The translations under genes were made by a program, and so were the position numbers. 11,806 nt of DNA from Burkholderiales bacterium (GTDB taxonomy: Bacteria; Pseudomonadota; Gammaproteobacteria; Burkholderiales; Burkholderiaceae_C). The DNA is taken from assembly GCA_013205525.1 (NCBI GenBank), contig JABMMR010000283.1, positions 1 to 11,806 of the forward strand, given 5' to 3'. Numbering within the stretch: the first letter of the stretch is position 1; each line of letters begins with the position of its first letter. The notes under the pieces were generated by a model. That model was not told the DNA's origin. It was given only the letters and a program-made list of their open reading frames with translations, and searched no databases. Below, in pieces: positions 5,758 to 11,806 of this stretch.

Positions 5758-6615
5758 ATGCAAATGCTTGCCGTCAAAATTAACGCCGACAAACTGCTGC
5801 CCTTGGCTTTGGGAATTTCATTGACCGTGCATGCTGCCGCGCTGGCAGTTCGGCTCAGTCCTCCACAGGCTATTGATCGATTGGTACGCGACGCGGGGTT
5901 GGAAGTTATTTTGGTAAATACAAGCTCGGACGAAAAAGCGCCAGTCAAACCCAAAGCCATTGCACAAACCCATCTTGCGGGTGGCGGTGAGACAGCTAAC
6001 GACAGATCAACATCGCCACTGCTGAACTCACCCTCGACCCGCTCTGGTCAAGCCGATGACCAAGTTCAACAAAAATTATCAGATAAAGAGCGTGAGCAAG
6101 CCGAGCTTTTGACACGCACCAAACAAACCCTTGCCAAGCTCAACACCTCACACAGCGACAACAAAGACCCGGCGATCGAGCGACAACGCCAACAACTCAT
6201 TAATTTACTTGCACAAATTGAGAAGCGAATACAAGAAGAAAATGCCCGCCCGCGAAAACGCTATGTCAGTCCCAGTACGCAGGAGGCCTCTTACGCCAAG
6301 TATTACGACCTGATGCGACGAAAAATTGAAGAACGCGGAACGCGGGAGTTTCCACAACACCAAGGTGGAAAGTTGTACGGCAGCTTGATTATGGTCATCA
6401 CGATTGATTCGCGTGGGCAAATTCTTTCGACTGATGTTTCACAAAGTTCTGGCAATCCATTGCTTGACTTTCAAGCCAAGCAAATTGCAAAAAATGCAGG
6501 TCCTTATGGCGTCTTTAGCGACAAGATGCGGCGCGAGATGGACCAACTTGCTTTGGTCACGCGCTTTAGTTTTGACCACAACAATATTTTGAAGACCACA
6601 TTGCAAGCCGAATGA
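5758..6615 (+). CDS. TonB-family protein (N-terminal anchor, coiled coil, TonB C-terminal domain)
   Basis: The 285-aa product has one hydrophobic N-terminal segment (about residues 13-32) that should anchor it in the inner membrane. A polar linker follows (about 55-105), then a charged Gln/Glu/Lys-rich helical stretch likely to be coiled coil (105-163), and a periplasmic C-terminal domain (about 185-272) with REFPQHQGGKLYGSLIMVIT and IDSRGQILSTDVSQSSGNPLLD. This matches the TonB_C fold, which in TonB contacts outer-membrane transporters using proton-motive force. The linker lacks the long Pro-Glu/Pro-Lys repeats of classical TonB, and no exbB/exbD lies nearby. It may therefore be a TonB paralogue with an envelope role, fitting its cotranscription with mtgA. 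The ATG lies 21 bp after the exoribonuclease stop and has a weak ribosome site. A second ATG two codons on is possible. The stop overlaps the mtgA ATG (ATGA). Confidence 0.85.
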   Translation: MQMLAVKINADKLLPLALGISLTVHAAALAVRLSPPQAIDRLVRDAGLEVILVNTSSDEKAPVKPKAIAQTHLAGGGETANDRSTSPLLNSPSTRSGQADDQVQQKLSDKEREQAELLTRTKQTLAKLNTSHSDNKDPAIERQRQQLINLLAQIEKRIQEENARPRKRYVSPSTQEASYAKYYDLMRRKIEERGTREFPQHQGGKLYGSLIMVITIDSRGQILSTDVSQSSGNPLLDFQAKQIAKNAGPYGVFSDKMRREMDQLALVTRFSFDHNNILKTTLQAE

Positions 6616-7352
6616 CTTTGCACCTGCGTCGACATCCTTTTTGGCAGGCAGGACTTCGCTGGCTGATTTTGCTGATCTTGTGTGCTTTGGGTTTGCAAGT
6701 TTATTTTCTAGGTCGTATTTTTTTGATGCGCTATACAGACCCCGCTTCCACAGCTTTTCAAAGGTCTGAGGTTTGGCGCATCAGCCACAAAAAACATGAT
6801 TTGCGTTGGTCTCAGCGCTGGGTTTCCTTTGATAAATTTCCCACACAAATCCAACGCGCTGTGATTGCATCCGAAGACGATACTTTTGCTACGCACACGG
6901 GAGTGCAGTGGGCAGCGCTGGAGCGAGCTTGGAGCAAGAACTCACGCGCTCAGGCCAGAGCGCAAGCCAGAAATCAAACACCCAAAGTGGTGGGTGGGTC
7001 AACCATCACCCAGCAACTGGCTAAAAACCTTTTTCTCAGCGGTGAAAGAACTTTATTTCGTAAAACCCAAGAGCTGATTTTGACCTTGGCCTTAGAGCAA
7101 TTTTTAAGCAAACAACGTATTTTGGACATTTACCTCAACAGTGTCGAATGGGGTGAAGGTGTGTTTGGCGTCGAGGCTGCTTCAAACCATTACTTTAAGC
7201 AACCTGCTGCGCAATTGAACGCTTGGCAAGCGGCAAGGCTCGCCGTCATGTTGCCGCGCCCTAAGTATTATGAAAAATTATCGCGTTCGCCTTATTTGAA
7301 TGAACGTGCAAGCGTCATTTTGACTCGCATGTCCATGGTCGCTTTGCCATGA
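6612..7352 (+). CDS. mtgA: MtgA, monofunctional peptidoglycan glycosyltransferase (GT51)
   Basis: MtgA polymerises lipid II into glycan strands without transpeptidation, on the periplasmic face of the inner membrane. The 246-aa product has an N-terminal membrane anchor (about residues 14-38) and the GT51 motifs in order: [12 protein letters not shown] (86-97) with the catalytic Glu (E88), [15 protein letters not shown] (128-142), [27 protein letters not shown] split over the third motif region, and [17 protein letters not shown]. No transpeptidase domain follows, and the length matches monofunctional enzymes (E. coli MtgA 242 aa). Between the first two motifs is an Arg/Ala/Gln-rich stretch ([12 protein letters not shown], 111-122) that looks like a small species-specific insertion. 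The ATG overlaps the preceding stop by four bases and its own stop overlaps the ruvC ATG, implying translational coupling. Confidence 0.96.
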   Translation: MTLHLRRHPFWQAGLRWLILLILCALGLQVYFLGRIFLMRYTDPASTAFQRSEVWRISHKKHDLRWSQRWVSFDKFPTQIQRAVIASEDDTFATHTGVQWAALERAWSKNSRAQARAQARNQTPKVVGGSTITQQLAKNLFLSGERTLFRKTQELILTLALEQFLSKQRILDIYLNSVEWGEGVFGVEAASNHYFKQPAAQLNAWQAARLAVMLPRPKYYEKLSRSPYLNERASVILTRMSMVALP

Positions 7353-7924
7353 GGCAAACCGTTCGTATTTTGGGTATCGACCCAGGTTTGCAATGCGTCG
7401 GTTTTGGTGTGGTCGATATGACGGGTCATCAATTGCTCTATGTCGCCAGCGGAACCATCACCACCACCCATTTACCTCGTGAAGATTTACCTGCTCGCTT
7501 AGGGGTGATTTTCAAAGGTATTGTTGAAGTGGTGAAGCGCTATCAGCCGCAAGAAGCGGTGGTTGAAATTGTCTTTGTGAATATGAACCCACAAGCCAGT
7601 TTGTTGCTAGGACAAGCCCGTGGGGCTTGCCTCACCTCCTTGGTTCATCAAGATTTGCCTGTGGCTGAGTACACAGCCTTGCAAATGAAGAAGGCGATTG
7701 CTGGGCATGGCAAAGCGGCCAAAGCGCAAGTGCAGGAAATGGTTAAACGCTTGCTCAATCTTCCCGGCTTGCCAGGGCCAGATGCAGCGGACGCTTTGGG
7801 CCTAGCGATCACGCATGCGCATGCGCGTAACAGTGCGCATATCCGCGCACTTGGGGATCAAGCTACCAAGCCGGTGCCAGTTGGGCAAGTCCGCGCGGAG
7901 CGCGACGCTCATCGTCGAAGCTGA
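7349..7924 (+). CDS. ruvC: RuvC, Holliday junction endonuclease
   Basis: RuvC cuts four-way DNA junctions symmetrically to complete homologous recombination, working with the RuvAB branch-migration motor. The 191-aa product (E. coli 173 aa) carries the RNase H-like fold with ILGIDPG (D11), VVEIVF (E73) and [16 protein letters not shown] (D145, D148). These match the E. coli catalytic quartet D7, E66, D138, D141. [11 protein letters not shown] and [22 protein letters not shown] are also characteristic. The start ATG overlaps the mtgA stop (ATGA). About the last 20 codons extend past the conserved domain and overlap the 3' end of the convergent lpxC by 62 bp; this tail ([21 protein letters not shown]) is basic and probably not conserved. 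No ruvA or ruvB follows. Confidence 0.96.
   Translation: MRQTVRILGIDPGLQCVGFGVVDMTGHQLLYVASGTITTTHLPREDLPARLGVIFKGIVEVVKRYQPQEAVVEIVFVNMNPQASLLLGQARGACLTSLVHQDLPVAEYTALQMKKAIAGHGKAAKAQVQEMVKRLLNLPGLPGPDAADALGLAITHAHARNSAHIRALGDQATKPVPVGQVRAERDAHRRS
7832..7851. repeat. Perfect inverted repeat just downstream of lpxC, inside the ruvC 3' end
   Basis: AGTGCGC and GCGCACT form a perfect 7-bp stem with a 6-nt loop, 11 bases after the lpxC stop on the minus strand. No T run follows, so a Rho-independent terminator is not supported. It could stabilise the lpxC mRNA 3' end or act as a weak bidirectional barrier where the two operons converge. It also encodes ruvC residues, so coincidence is possible. 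Confidence 0.35.
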
Positions 7925-8786
7925 CGATTTCATAGGCTTGGGGTTGGCTGAGCAACTCGCGCAGCAGTCGGTTGTTCAATGCATGGCCCGATCTGAAGGC
8001 ACTGTAAGCCGCCAACAACGGACGCCCCAGTAAATACAAGTCCCCCATGGCGTCCAATATTTTATGTTTGGCAAACTCATCGTCATAGCGCAAACCATCG
8101 CTGTTGAGGACTTTGTAATCATCCATCACGATGGCATTGTCTAATCCACCTCCCAGAGCCAAACCATTGGCGCGCATATGTTCTATGTCTTTGGAAAAAC
8201 CAAAGGTACGCGCTCTGGCTATGTCTTTGACATAACTGCCGGTTTCGGTATCAAACTCAACACGTTGGCCAGTTGCGTCCACTGCTGGGTGCTGAAAATC
8301 GATTTCAAAACTCAACTTATAGCCATGGTGGGGTGAAAGCTTGGCCCACTTGAGGTGCTCTGCTTGACCTTCAGTTACAGATACTTCACTCAAGAGTCGG
8401 ATAAAGCGCTTGGGTGAATTTTGTAAAGCAATGCCCGCACTTTGCAAAAGAAACACAAAGGAAGCTGACGAGCCATCGAGGATGGGAACTTCCTCGGCTG
8501 TGATGTCGACAAACAAATTGTCGATACCCAGTCCCGAGCAAGCCGACATCAAATGCTCTACCGTGTGTACTTTGACGCCATGCGCTGAAATGGTTGATGC
8601 CAGCCGCGTGTCTGTCACCGCAGTAGCCGTCACCGGGATATCAACAGGATGGGTTAAATCGATGCGCCTGAACACCACGCCTGTATCGGGTGGAGCTGGG
8701 CGCAAACACAATTCGACACGCTGGCCGCTGTGCAGACCAACGCCAACCGCACGGGTCAGGGTTTTGAGGGTTCTTTGCTTTAACAC
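7863..8786 (-). CDS. lpxC: LpxC, UDP-3-O-acyl-N-acetylglucosamine deacetylase (GTG start)
   Basis: LpxC is a Zn-dependent cytoplasmic enzyme that removes the N-acetyl group from UDP-3-O-acyl-GlcNAc, the committed step of lipid A synthesis. The open frame extends to 8930, but the family N-terminus (E. coli [21 protein letters not shown]) aligns with [20 protein letters not shown], which fixes the start at GTG 8786-8784. This gives 307 aa against 305 in E. coli. Active-site features are HTVEHLMSA (E77, H78), [10 protein letters not shown] (H241, D245) and SGHALNN (H268), corresponding to E. coli E78/H79, H238/D242 and H265. [15 protein letters not shown] is also typical. The start lies 10 bp after the ftsZ stop with no clear Shine-Dalgarno, so translational coupling to ftsZ is likely. 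Its 3' end overlaps convergent ruvC. Confidence 0.96.
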   Translation of the reverse strand: MLKQRTLKTLTRAVGVGLHSGQRVELCLRPAPPDTGVVFRRIDLTHPVDIPVTATAVTDTRLASTISAHGVKVHTVEHLMSACSGLGIDNLFVDITAEEVPILDGSSASFVFLLQSAGIALQNSPKRFIRLLSEVSVTEGQAEHLKWAKLSPHHGYKLSFEIDFQHPAVDATGQRVEFDTETGSYVKDIARARTFGFSKDIEHMRANGLALGGGLDNAIVMDDYKVLNSDGLRYDDEFAKHKILDAMGDLYLLGRPLLAAYSAFRSGHALNNRLLRELLSQPQAYEIVSFDDERRAPRGLAQLAPAW

Positions 8787-8796
8787 GCGGGGGATT

Positions 8797-10041
8797 CTAA
8801 TCTGCTTGTTTGCGTAAGAACGCTGGTATTTCGTAGTTGTCCATTCCGCCCGAAGACATGGCGTCGACTTTTGCTGCGGCTTGGGTACGATCACGCGTGC
8901 GCCAAACTCTGGGCACATTGACGTCGCCATAATCAGCGGGAGTTGCCATGCTGGGCGAACTGCTCACCATGGCGCCGTTTCCGGGCATACCACTGCTTGG
9001 CGTGATAGCTTGGGGGGCATAGCCCACATTGTCTGTACCGGTTCTTTGTATGACTGTCAGCGGTGGGGCGACACGCTTTCCTGCATGGGCTAAACCCGTG
9101 GCAACAACCGTGACACGAATTTGGTCACCCAGAGATTCATCATAAGCCGTCCCATAAATCACATGCGCCTCAGCCGATGCAAAGGCACGAATGGTGTTCA
9201 TGGCTTCACGTGATTCAGCCAATTTCAGTGCACCTTTGGCCGCTGTGATGAGCACCAGCACGCCTTTGGCGCCCGTCATATCGACACCTTCAAGCAAGGG
9301 ACAGGCAACGGCTTGTTCTGCTGCGATGCGCGCACGGTCTGGTCCGTTGGCCGTTGCAGTTCCCATCATGGCCTTGCCTTGTTCGCTCATGACTGTACGT
9401 ACGTCCTCAAAGTCGACGTTGACCAAGGCCTCTACATTGATGATCTCGGCAATGCCACCCACAGAGTTACGCAGCACATCATTGGCATAAGCAAAAGCTT
9501 GGTCTTGTGTGACATCGTCGCCAAGTACATCAAGCAGTTTTTCATTCAACACCACAATCAAAGAGTCCACGTTGGCTTCTAGCTCTGCCAATCCCGCTTC
9601 TGCATTGGTCATTCGGCGACCACCCTCCCAATCAAAAGGCTTGGTGACCACACCGACCGTGAGAATTCCCATCTCACGTGCAACGCGTGCAACCACTGGG
9701 GCAGCACCTGTTCCCGTACCGCCGCCCATGCCCGCAGTGATGAAGACCATATTGGCGCCTTCGAGCACCTCTCGAATGGTTTCAGTTGCAGCTTCAGCAG
9801 CCGACTGTCCACGCTCGGGCTTGCTGCCTGCGCCTAAACCGTTGTCACCCAGTTGAATCACACGGTGTGCTGAACTGGCACGCAGGGCTTGTGCATCTGT
9901 GTTGGCGCAAATGAATTCAACCCCTCTCACACCACTCTTGATCATGTGCTCTACCGCATTGCCACCGCCACCCCCTACGCCAATGACGCGGATTTGAGTG
10001 TCAGAGCTAAATTCGTTTTTTTCAATCATTTCAATATTCAT
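8797..10041 (-). CDS. ftsZ: FtsZ, tubulin-like GTPase forming the Z ring
   Basis: FtsZ polymerises with GTP at midcell into the cytokinetic ring. The 414-aa product has the nucleotide-binding [13 protein letters not shown] (about residues 21-33), the tubulin signature [10 protein letters not shown] (106-115), and the synergy loop NVDFEDV (208-214) that completes the GTPase site of the next subunit. The C-terminal globular part contains [21 protein letters not shown] variable Pro/Ser/Gly-rich linker (about 325-395) leads to the conserved peptide [12 protein letters not shown], which binds FtsA and other anchors. The start is well supported by GGAG six bases before the ATG. It lies downstream of ftsA after a 164-bp gap and directly upstream of lpxC, the standard dcw order. 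Confidence 0.98.
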   Translation of the reverse strand: MNIEMIEKNEFSSDTQIRVIGVGGGGGNAVEHMIKSGVRGVEFICANTDAQALRASSAHRVIQLGDNGLGAGSKPERGQSAAEAATETIREVLEGANMVFITAGMGGGTGTGAAPVVARVAREMGILTVGVVTKPFDWEGGRRMTNAEAGLAELEANVDSLIVVLNEKLLDVLGDDVTQDQAFAYANDVLRNSVGGIAEIINVEALVNVDFEDVRTVMSEQGKAMMGTATANGPDRARIAAEQAVACPLLEGVDMTGAKGVLVLITAAKGALKLAESREAMNTIRAFASAEAHVIYGTAYDESLGDQIRVTVVATGLAHAGKRVAPPLTVIQRTGTDNVGYAPQAITPSSGMPGNGAMVSSSPSMATPADYGDVNVPRVWRTRDRTQAAAKVDAMSSGGMDNYEIPAFLRKQAD

Positions 10042-10205
10042 TTTTTTCTCCGATGTCTGTGATTTTGTTTAACCGTTAAGTTGTTGTGTGTGGCTACAGT
10101 CCTAACTGGTGGGCGGTGCGCCTCCTGCACAAGGTCGCCAACGGCGATGGTTGCGGTATCCATTGGGGACGCTTTGATATCCATAAACGCTGTGTATTTT
10201 CATCA
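10042..10205 (-). other. ftsA-ftsZ intergenic region with a possible 48-aa ORF
   Basis: This gap is unusually long for the compact cluster and probably carries an ftsZ promoter, although I could not pick a confident -35/-10 pair. A quasi-palindrome TTAACGGTTAA lies about 30 bases before the ftsZ ATG, by the ribosome site. A minus-strand ORF from ATG 10184-10182 runs 48 codons to a TGA (10040-10038) that overlaps the ftsZ ATG. It begins MDIKASPMDTATIAVGDLV and ends in a basic HRHRRKK tail. It has no Shine-Dalgarno and resembles nothing I recognise, so it may be chance. Confidence 0.4.
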
Positions 10206-11435
10206 TCAGAAATTCCCCACAAACCAATCTTTTACCCGCCCAACCGCTGTTTTCATTGAGCCATTTTTTTGTGCGACTCTGAAACCTCTCAAGCGAGCCA
10301 AGCGCGCTTCTTCCAATAAACCCATGACAGTGGCTGCGCGCGGGTGGGAGACCATGTCGGAGAGCGCACTGCTGTAGCGGGGAACACCTCGACGGACCGC
10401 TTTTAAAAATATGTCTTCACCGAGTTCGATCATCCCCGGCATCATGGCGCTGCCCCCCGTCAACACAATGCCAGAAGAGATGACCTCCTCGTAACCAGAA
10501 TCACGCAACACCTGCTGGACCAAGGAAAAAATTTCTTCGATGCGCGGTTCGATCACGCCTGCCAAGTTTTGACGGCTCAGCATGCGCGGGCCCCTGTCCC
10601 CCAAGCCAGGCACTTCAACTTGCACATTGGGGTCGGCAAGCAGTTGCTTGGCAAAACCAGACTCCACCTTGATATCTTCAGCATCTTTGGTGGGCGTGCG
10701 CAGTGCCATGGCAATATCGCTGGTGATCAAGTCTCCCGCAATCGGAATCACCGCAGTGTGGCGAATCGCACCATTGGTAAAGATAGCAACATCTGTGGTG
10801 CCAGCGCCAATGTCTACCAAGGCAACCCCAAGCTCGCGCTCATCTGCAGTCAGTACAGAGTGACTGGAGGCCAAGGGATTGAGCATGAGTTGCTCCACAT
10901 CCAATCCGCAACGCCTGACACATTTGATGATGTTCTCTGCTGCGCTTTGTGCACCCGTGACAATATGCACCTTGGCTTCGAGTCGGATACCGCTCATGCC
11001 AATCGGCTCTTTCACATCATGCCCGTCAATCACAAATTCTTGCGGTTCCACCAACAGCAACCGCTGGTCGGTTGAAATATTGATGGCCTTGGCTGTCTCA
11101 ACCACTCGGGCCACATCAGCTGCTGTGACCTCATGGTCTTTGACCGCCACCATGCCATGTGAATTCATGCCACGTATATGGCTGCCGGTGATGCCCGTGT
11201 AAACACGGGTGATCTTGCAGTCAGCCATCAACTCTGCTTCTTTCAAAGCTTGCTGAATACTTTGCACAGTGGCATCTATATTGACAACGACTCCTCGCTT
11301 CAAGCCACTGCTGGGTGCAATACCAAATCCAGCAAGCTTTAGCTCTGCCCCTGGCAATACTTCGGCTACAACCACCATCACTTTGCTGGTGCCTATATCC
11401 AAGCCTATGACCAAGTCTTTGTACTCTTTTGCCAT
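10206..11435 (-). CDS. ftsA: FtsA, actin-like membrane anchor of the Z ring
   Basis: FtsA binds the FtsZ C-terminal peptide and tethers the Z ring to the inner membrane, then signals to the FtsW/FtsI synthase. The 409-aa product has the actin-family motifs: phosphate 1 VIGLDIGTSKVMVVV (about residues 9-23), the FtsA-specific 1C subdomain (about 85-165), phosphate 2 ALVDIGAGTTDVAIF (205-219) and adenosine GIVLTGGSAMMPG (322-334). It ends with an amphipathic helix, KTAVGRVKDWFVGNF (395-409), the membrane-targeting sequence. The start is supported by AGAGG five bases before the ATG. It lies 16 bp after ftsQ and precedes ftsZ in the usual dcw order. Confidence 0.98.
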   Translation of the reverse strand: MAKEYKDLVIGLDIGTSKVMVVVAEVLPGAELKLAGFGIAPSSGLKRGVVVNIDATVQSIQQALKEAELMADCKITRVYTGITGSHIRGMNSHGMVAVKDHEVTAADVARVVETAKAINISTDQRLLLVEPQEFVIDGHDVKEPIGMSGIRLEAKVHIVTGAQSAAENIIKCVRRCGLDVEQLMLNPLASSHSVLTADERELGVALVDIGAGTTDVAIFTNGAIRHTAVIPIAGDLITSDIAMALRTPTKDAEDIKVESGFAKQLLADPNVQVEVPGLGDRGPRMLSRQNLAGVIEPRIEEIFSLVQQVLRDSGYEEVISSGIVLTGGSAMMPGMIELGEDIFLKAVRRGVPRYSSALSDMVSHPRAATVMGLLEEARLARLRGFRVAQKNGSMKTAVGRVKDWFVGNF

Positions 11436-11451
11436 GGAAACCTCTGTTTAA

Positions 11452-11806
11452 TTACCTTGTTGGGGGTGATGTCAACGTACTCACCCCGCGCAAGCGCAAG
11501 GCGTATCCATTCACATGTCGCAAATCTGCCGCTTCAAGCGCTTGTGTTTGTCGTCCATATCGTTGACTGACTTGCGCCAGTGTCATCGTCATTTGCTTAA
11601 CTCGAGTCATGACTTCTTCCTTTGCACCCCGACCCAACTCAATGTGTGCACCACCCTTGAGAACCGCACGCCAACTGCCTCTGCCTGTCAACTCCAAGCC
11701 TTTTATCTCTAACTGAACTTTGCTTAGCTCTGGTTTTAAAATTTCATACATCTGCAATACTTGAGTTGATTCTGTGTCTGGCCCGCTTAAGTGAGGCAGG
11801 TTTTCA
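11452..11806 (-). CDS. ftsQ: FtsQ, divisome protein, C-terminal part (5' end beyond window)
   Basis: FtsQ is a bitopic inner-membrane protein whose periplasmic part binds FtsB/FtsL and recruits later divisome proteins. The frame stays open to the right edge, so only about the last 118 residues are present. They begin ENLPHLSGPDTESTQVLQMY and include LELTGRGSWRAVLKGGAHI, ELGRG and ALEAADLRHVNGYALRLRGV. The LPxLxGP block, the GRGSWR block and the RYG...ADLRHxxGYALR block are characteristic of betaproteobacterial FtsQ beta domains. The internal TTG/ATG codons near 11757 are not the start. The N-terminal membrane segment and POTRA domain lie outside the window. The assignment is reinforced by position, 16 bp before ftsA. 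Confidence 0.93.
   Translation of the reverse strand, partial: ENLPHLSGPDTESTQVLQMYEILKPELSKVQLEIKGLELTGRGSWRAVLKGGAHIELGRGAKEEVMTRVKQMTMTLAQVSQRYGRQTQALEAADLRHVNGYALRLRGVSTLTSPPTR

Noticed and set aside
7815..7850. GC-alternating stretch (GCATGCGCATGCGCG) as a possible Z-DNA or repeat element
   Set aside because: It encodes the conserved ruvC AITHAHAR region, so the pattern follows from the His-Ala-His-Ala codons.
8787..8930. 48-codon N-terminal extension of LpxC
   Set aside because: It overlaps the ftsZ 3' end. The conserved LpxC N-terminus starts exactly at the GTG at 8786, and the resulting length fits the family.
1..11806. Mobile element, defence system, CRISPR array, tRNA or rRNA
   Set aside because: I looked on both strands and saw no transposase, integrase, toxin-antitoxin pair, regularly spaced repeats or cloverleaf. 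The genes are all core housekeeping.

Overview
This window looks like a chromosomal, core-genome segment of a betaproteobacterium, most likely a Burkholderiales member of the Comamonadaceae type. This is judged from the protein sequences (RNB-domain exoribonuclease, RodA, FtsQ/A/Z, LpxC, TldD, DAHP synthase) and the gene order ftsQ-ftsA-ftsZ-lpxC. Base composition looks moderate and even. I see no transposase, integrase, phage gene, tRNA, rRNA or CRISPR array. Almost every base is assigned to a recognisable housekeeping gene.

Layout. (1) Bases 1-3641, minus strand, transcribed right to left: rodA (elongation SEDS glycosyltransferase), tldD (peptidase subunit), then a short Phe/Tyr-rich leader ORF with a terminator hairpin, then a DAHP synthase gene (aroG-like) cut by the left edge. 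(2) Bases 3664-7924, plus strand: a tight operon of an RNase II-type exoribonuclease, a TonB-family protein, mtgA and ruvC. The last three are joined by ATGA overlaps. (3) Bases 7863-11806, minus strand: the distal end of the dcw division cluster, ftsQ (cut by the right edge), ftsA, ftsZ and lpxC. Its last gene converges on ruvC and overlaps it by 62 bp.

How the genes work together. Much of the window concerns the cell envelope. RodA and MtgA polymerise glycan strands, FtsQ/FtsA/FtsZ build the divisome, LpxC commits UDP-acyl-GlcNAc to lipid A, and a TonB-like protein couples the inner membrane to the periplasm. RuvC (Holliday junction resolvase), the exoribonuclease and TldD are general housekeeping functions.

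The most interesting element is regulatory. The 5' leader of the DAHP synthase gene encodes a 22-residue peptide in which 7 of 8 consecutive residues (6-13) are Phe or Tyr. It is followed by an intrinsic terminator, and a segment inside the leader ORF can pair with the 5' arm of that terminator. Together these parts form a textbook transcription attenuator that would tie entry into the shikimate pathway to charged tRNA-Phe/tRNA-Tyr. I saw no sign of a new defence or mobile system.
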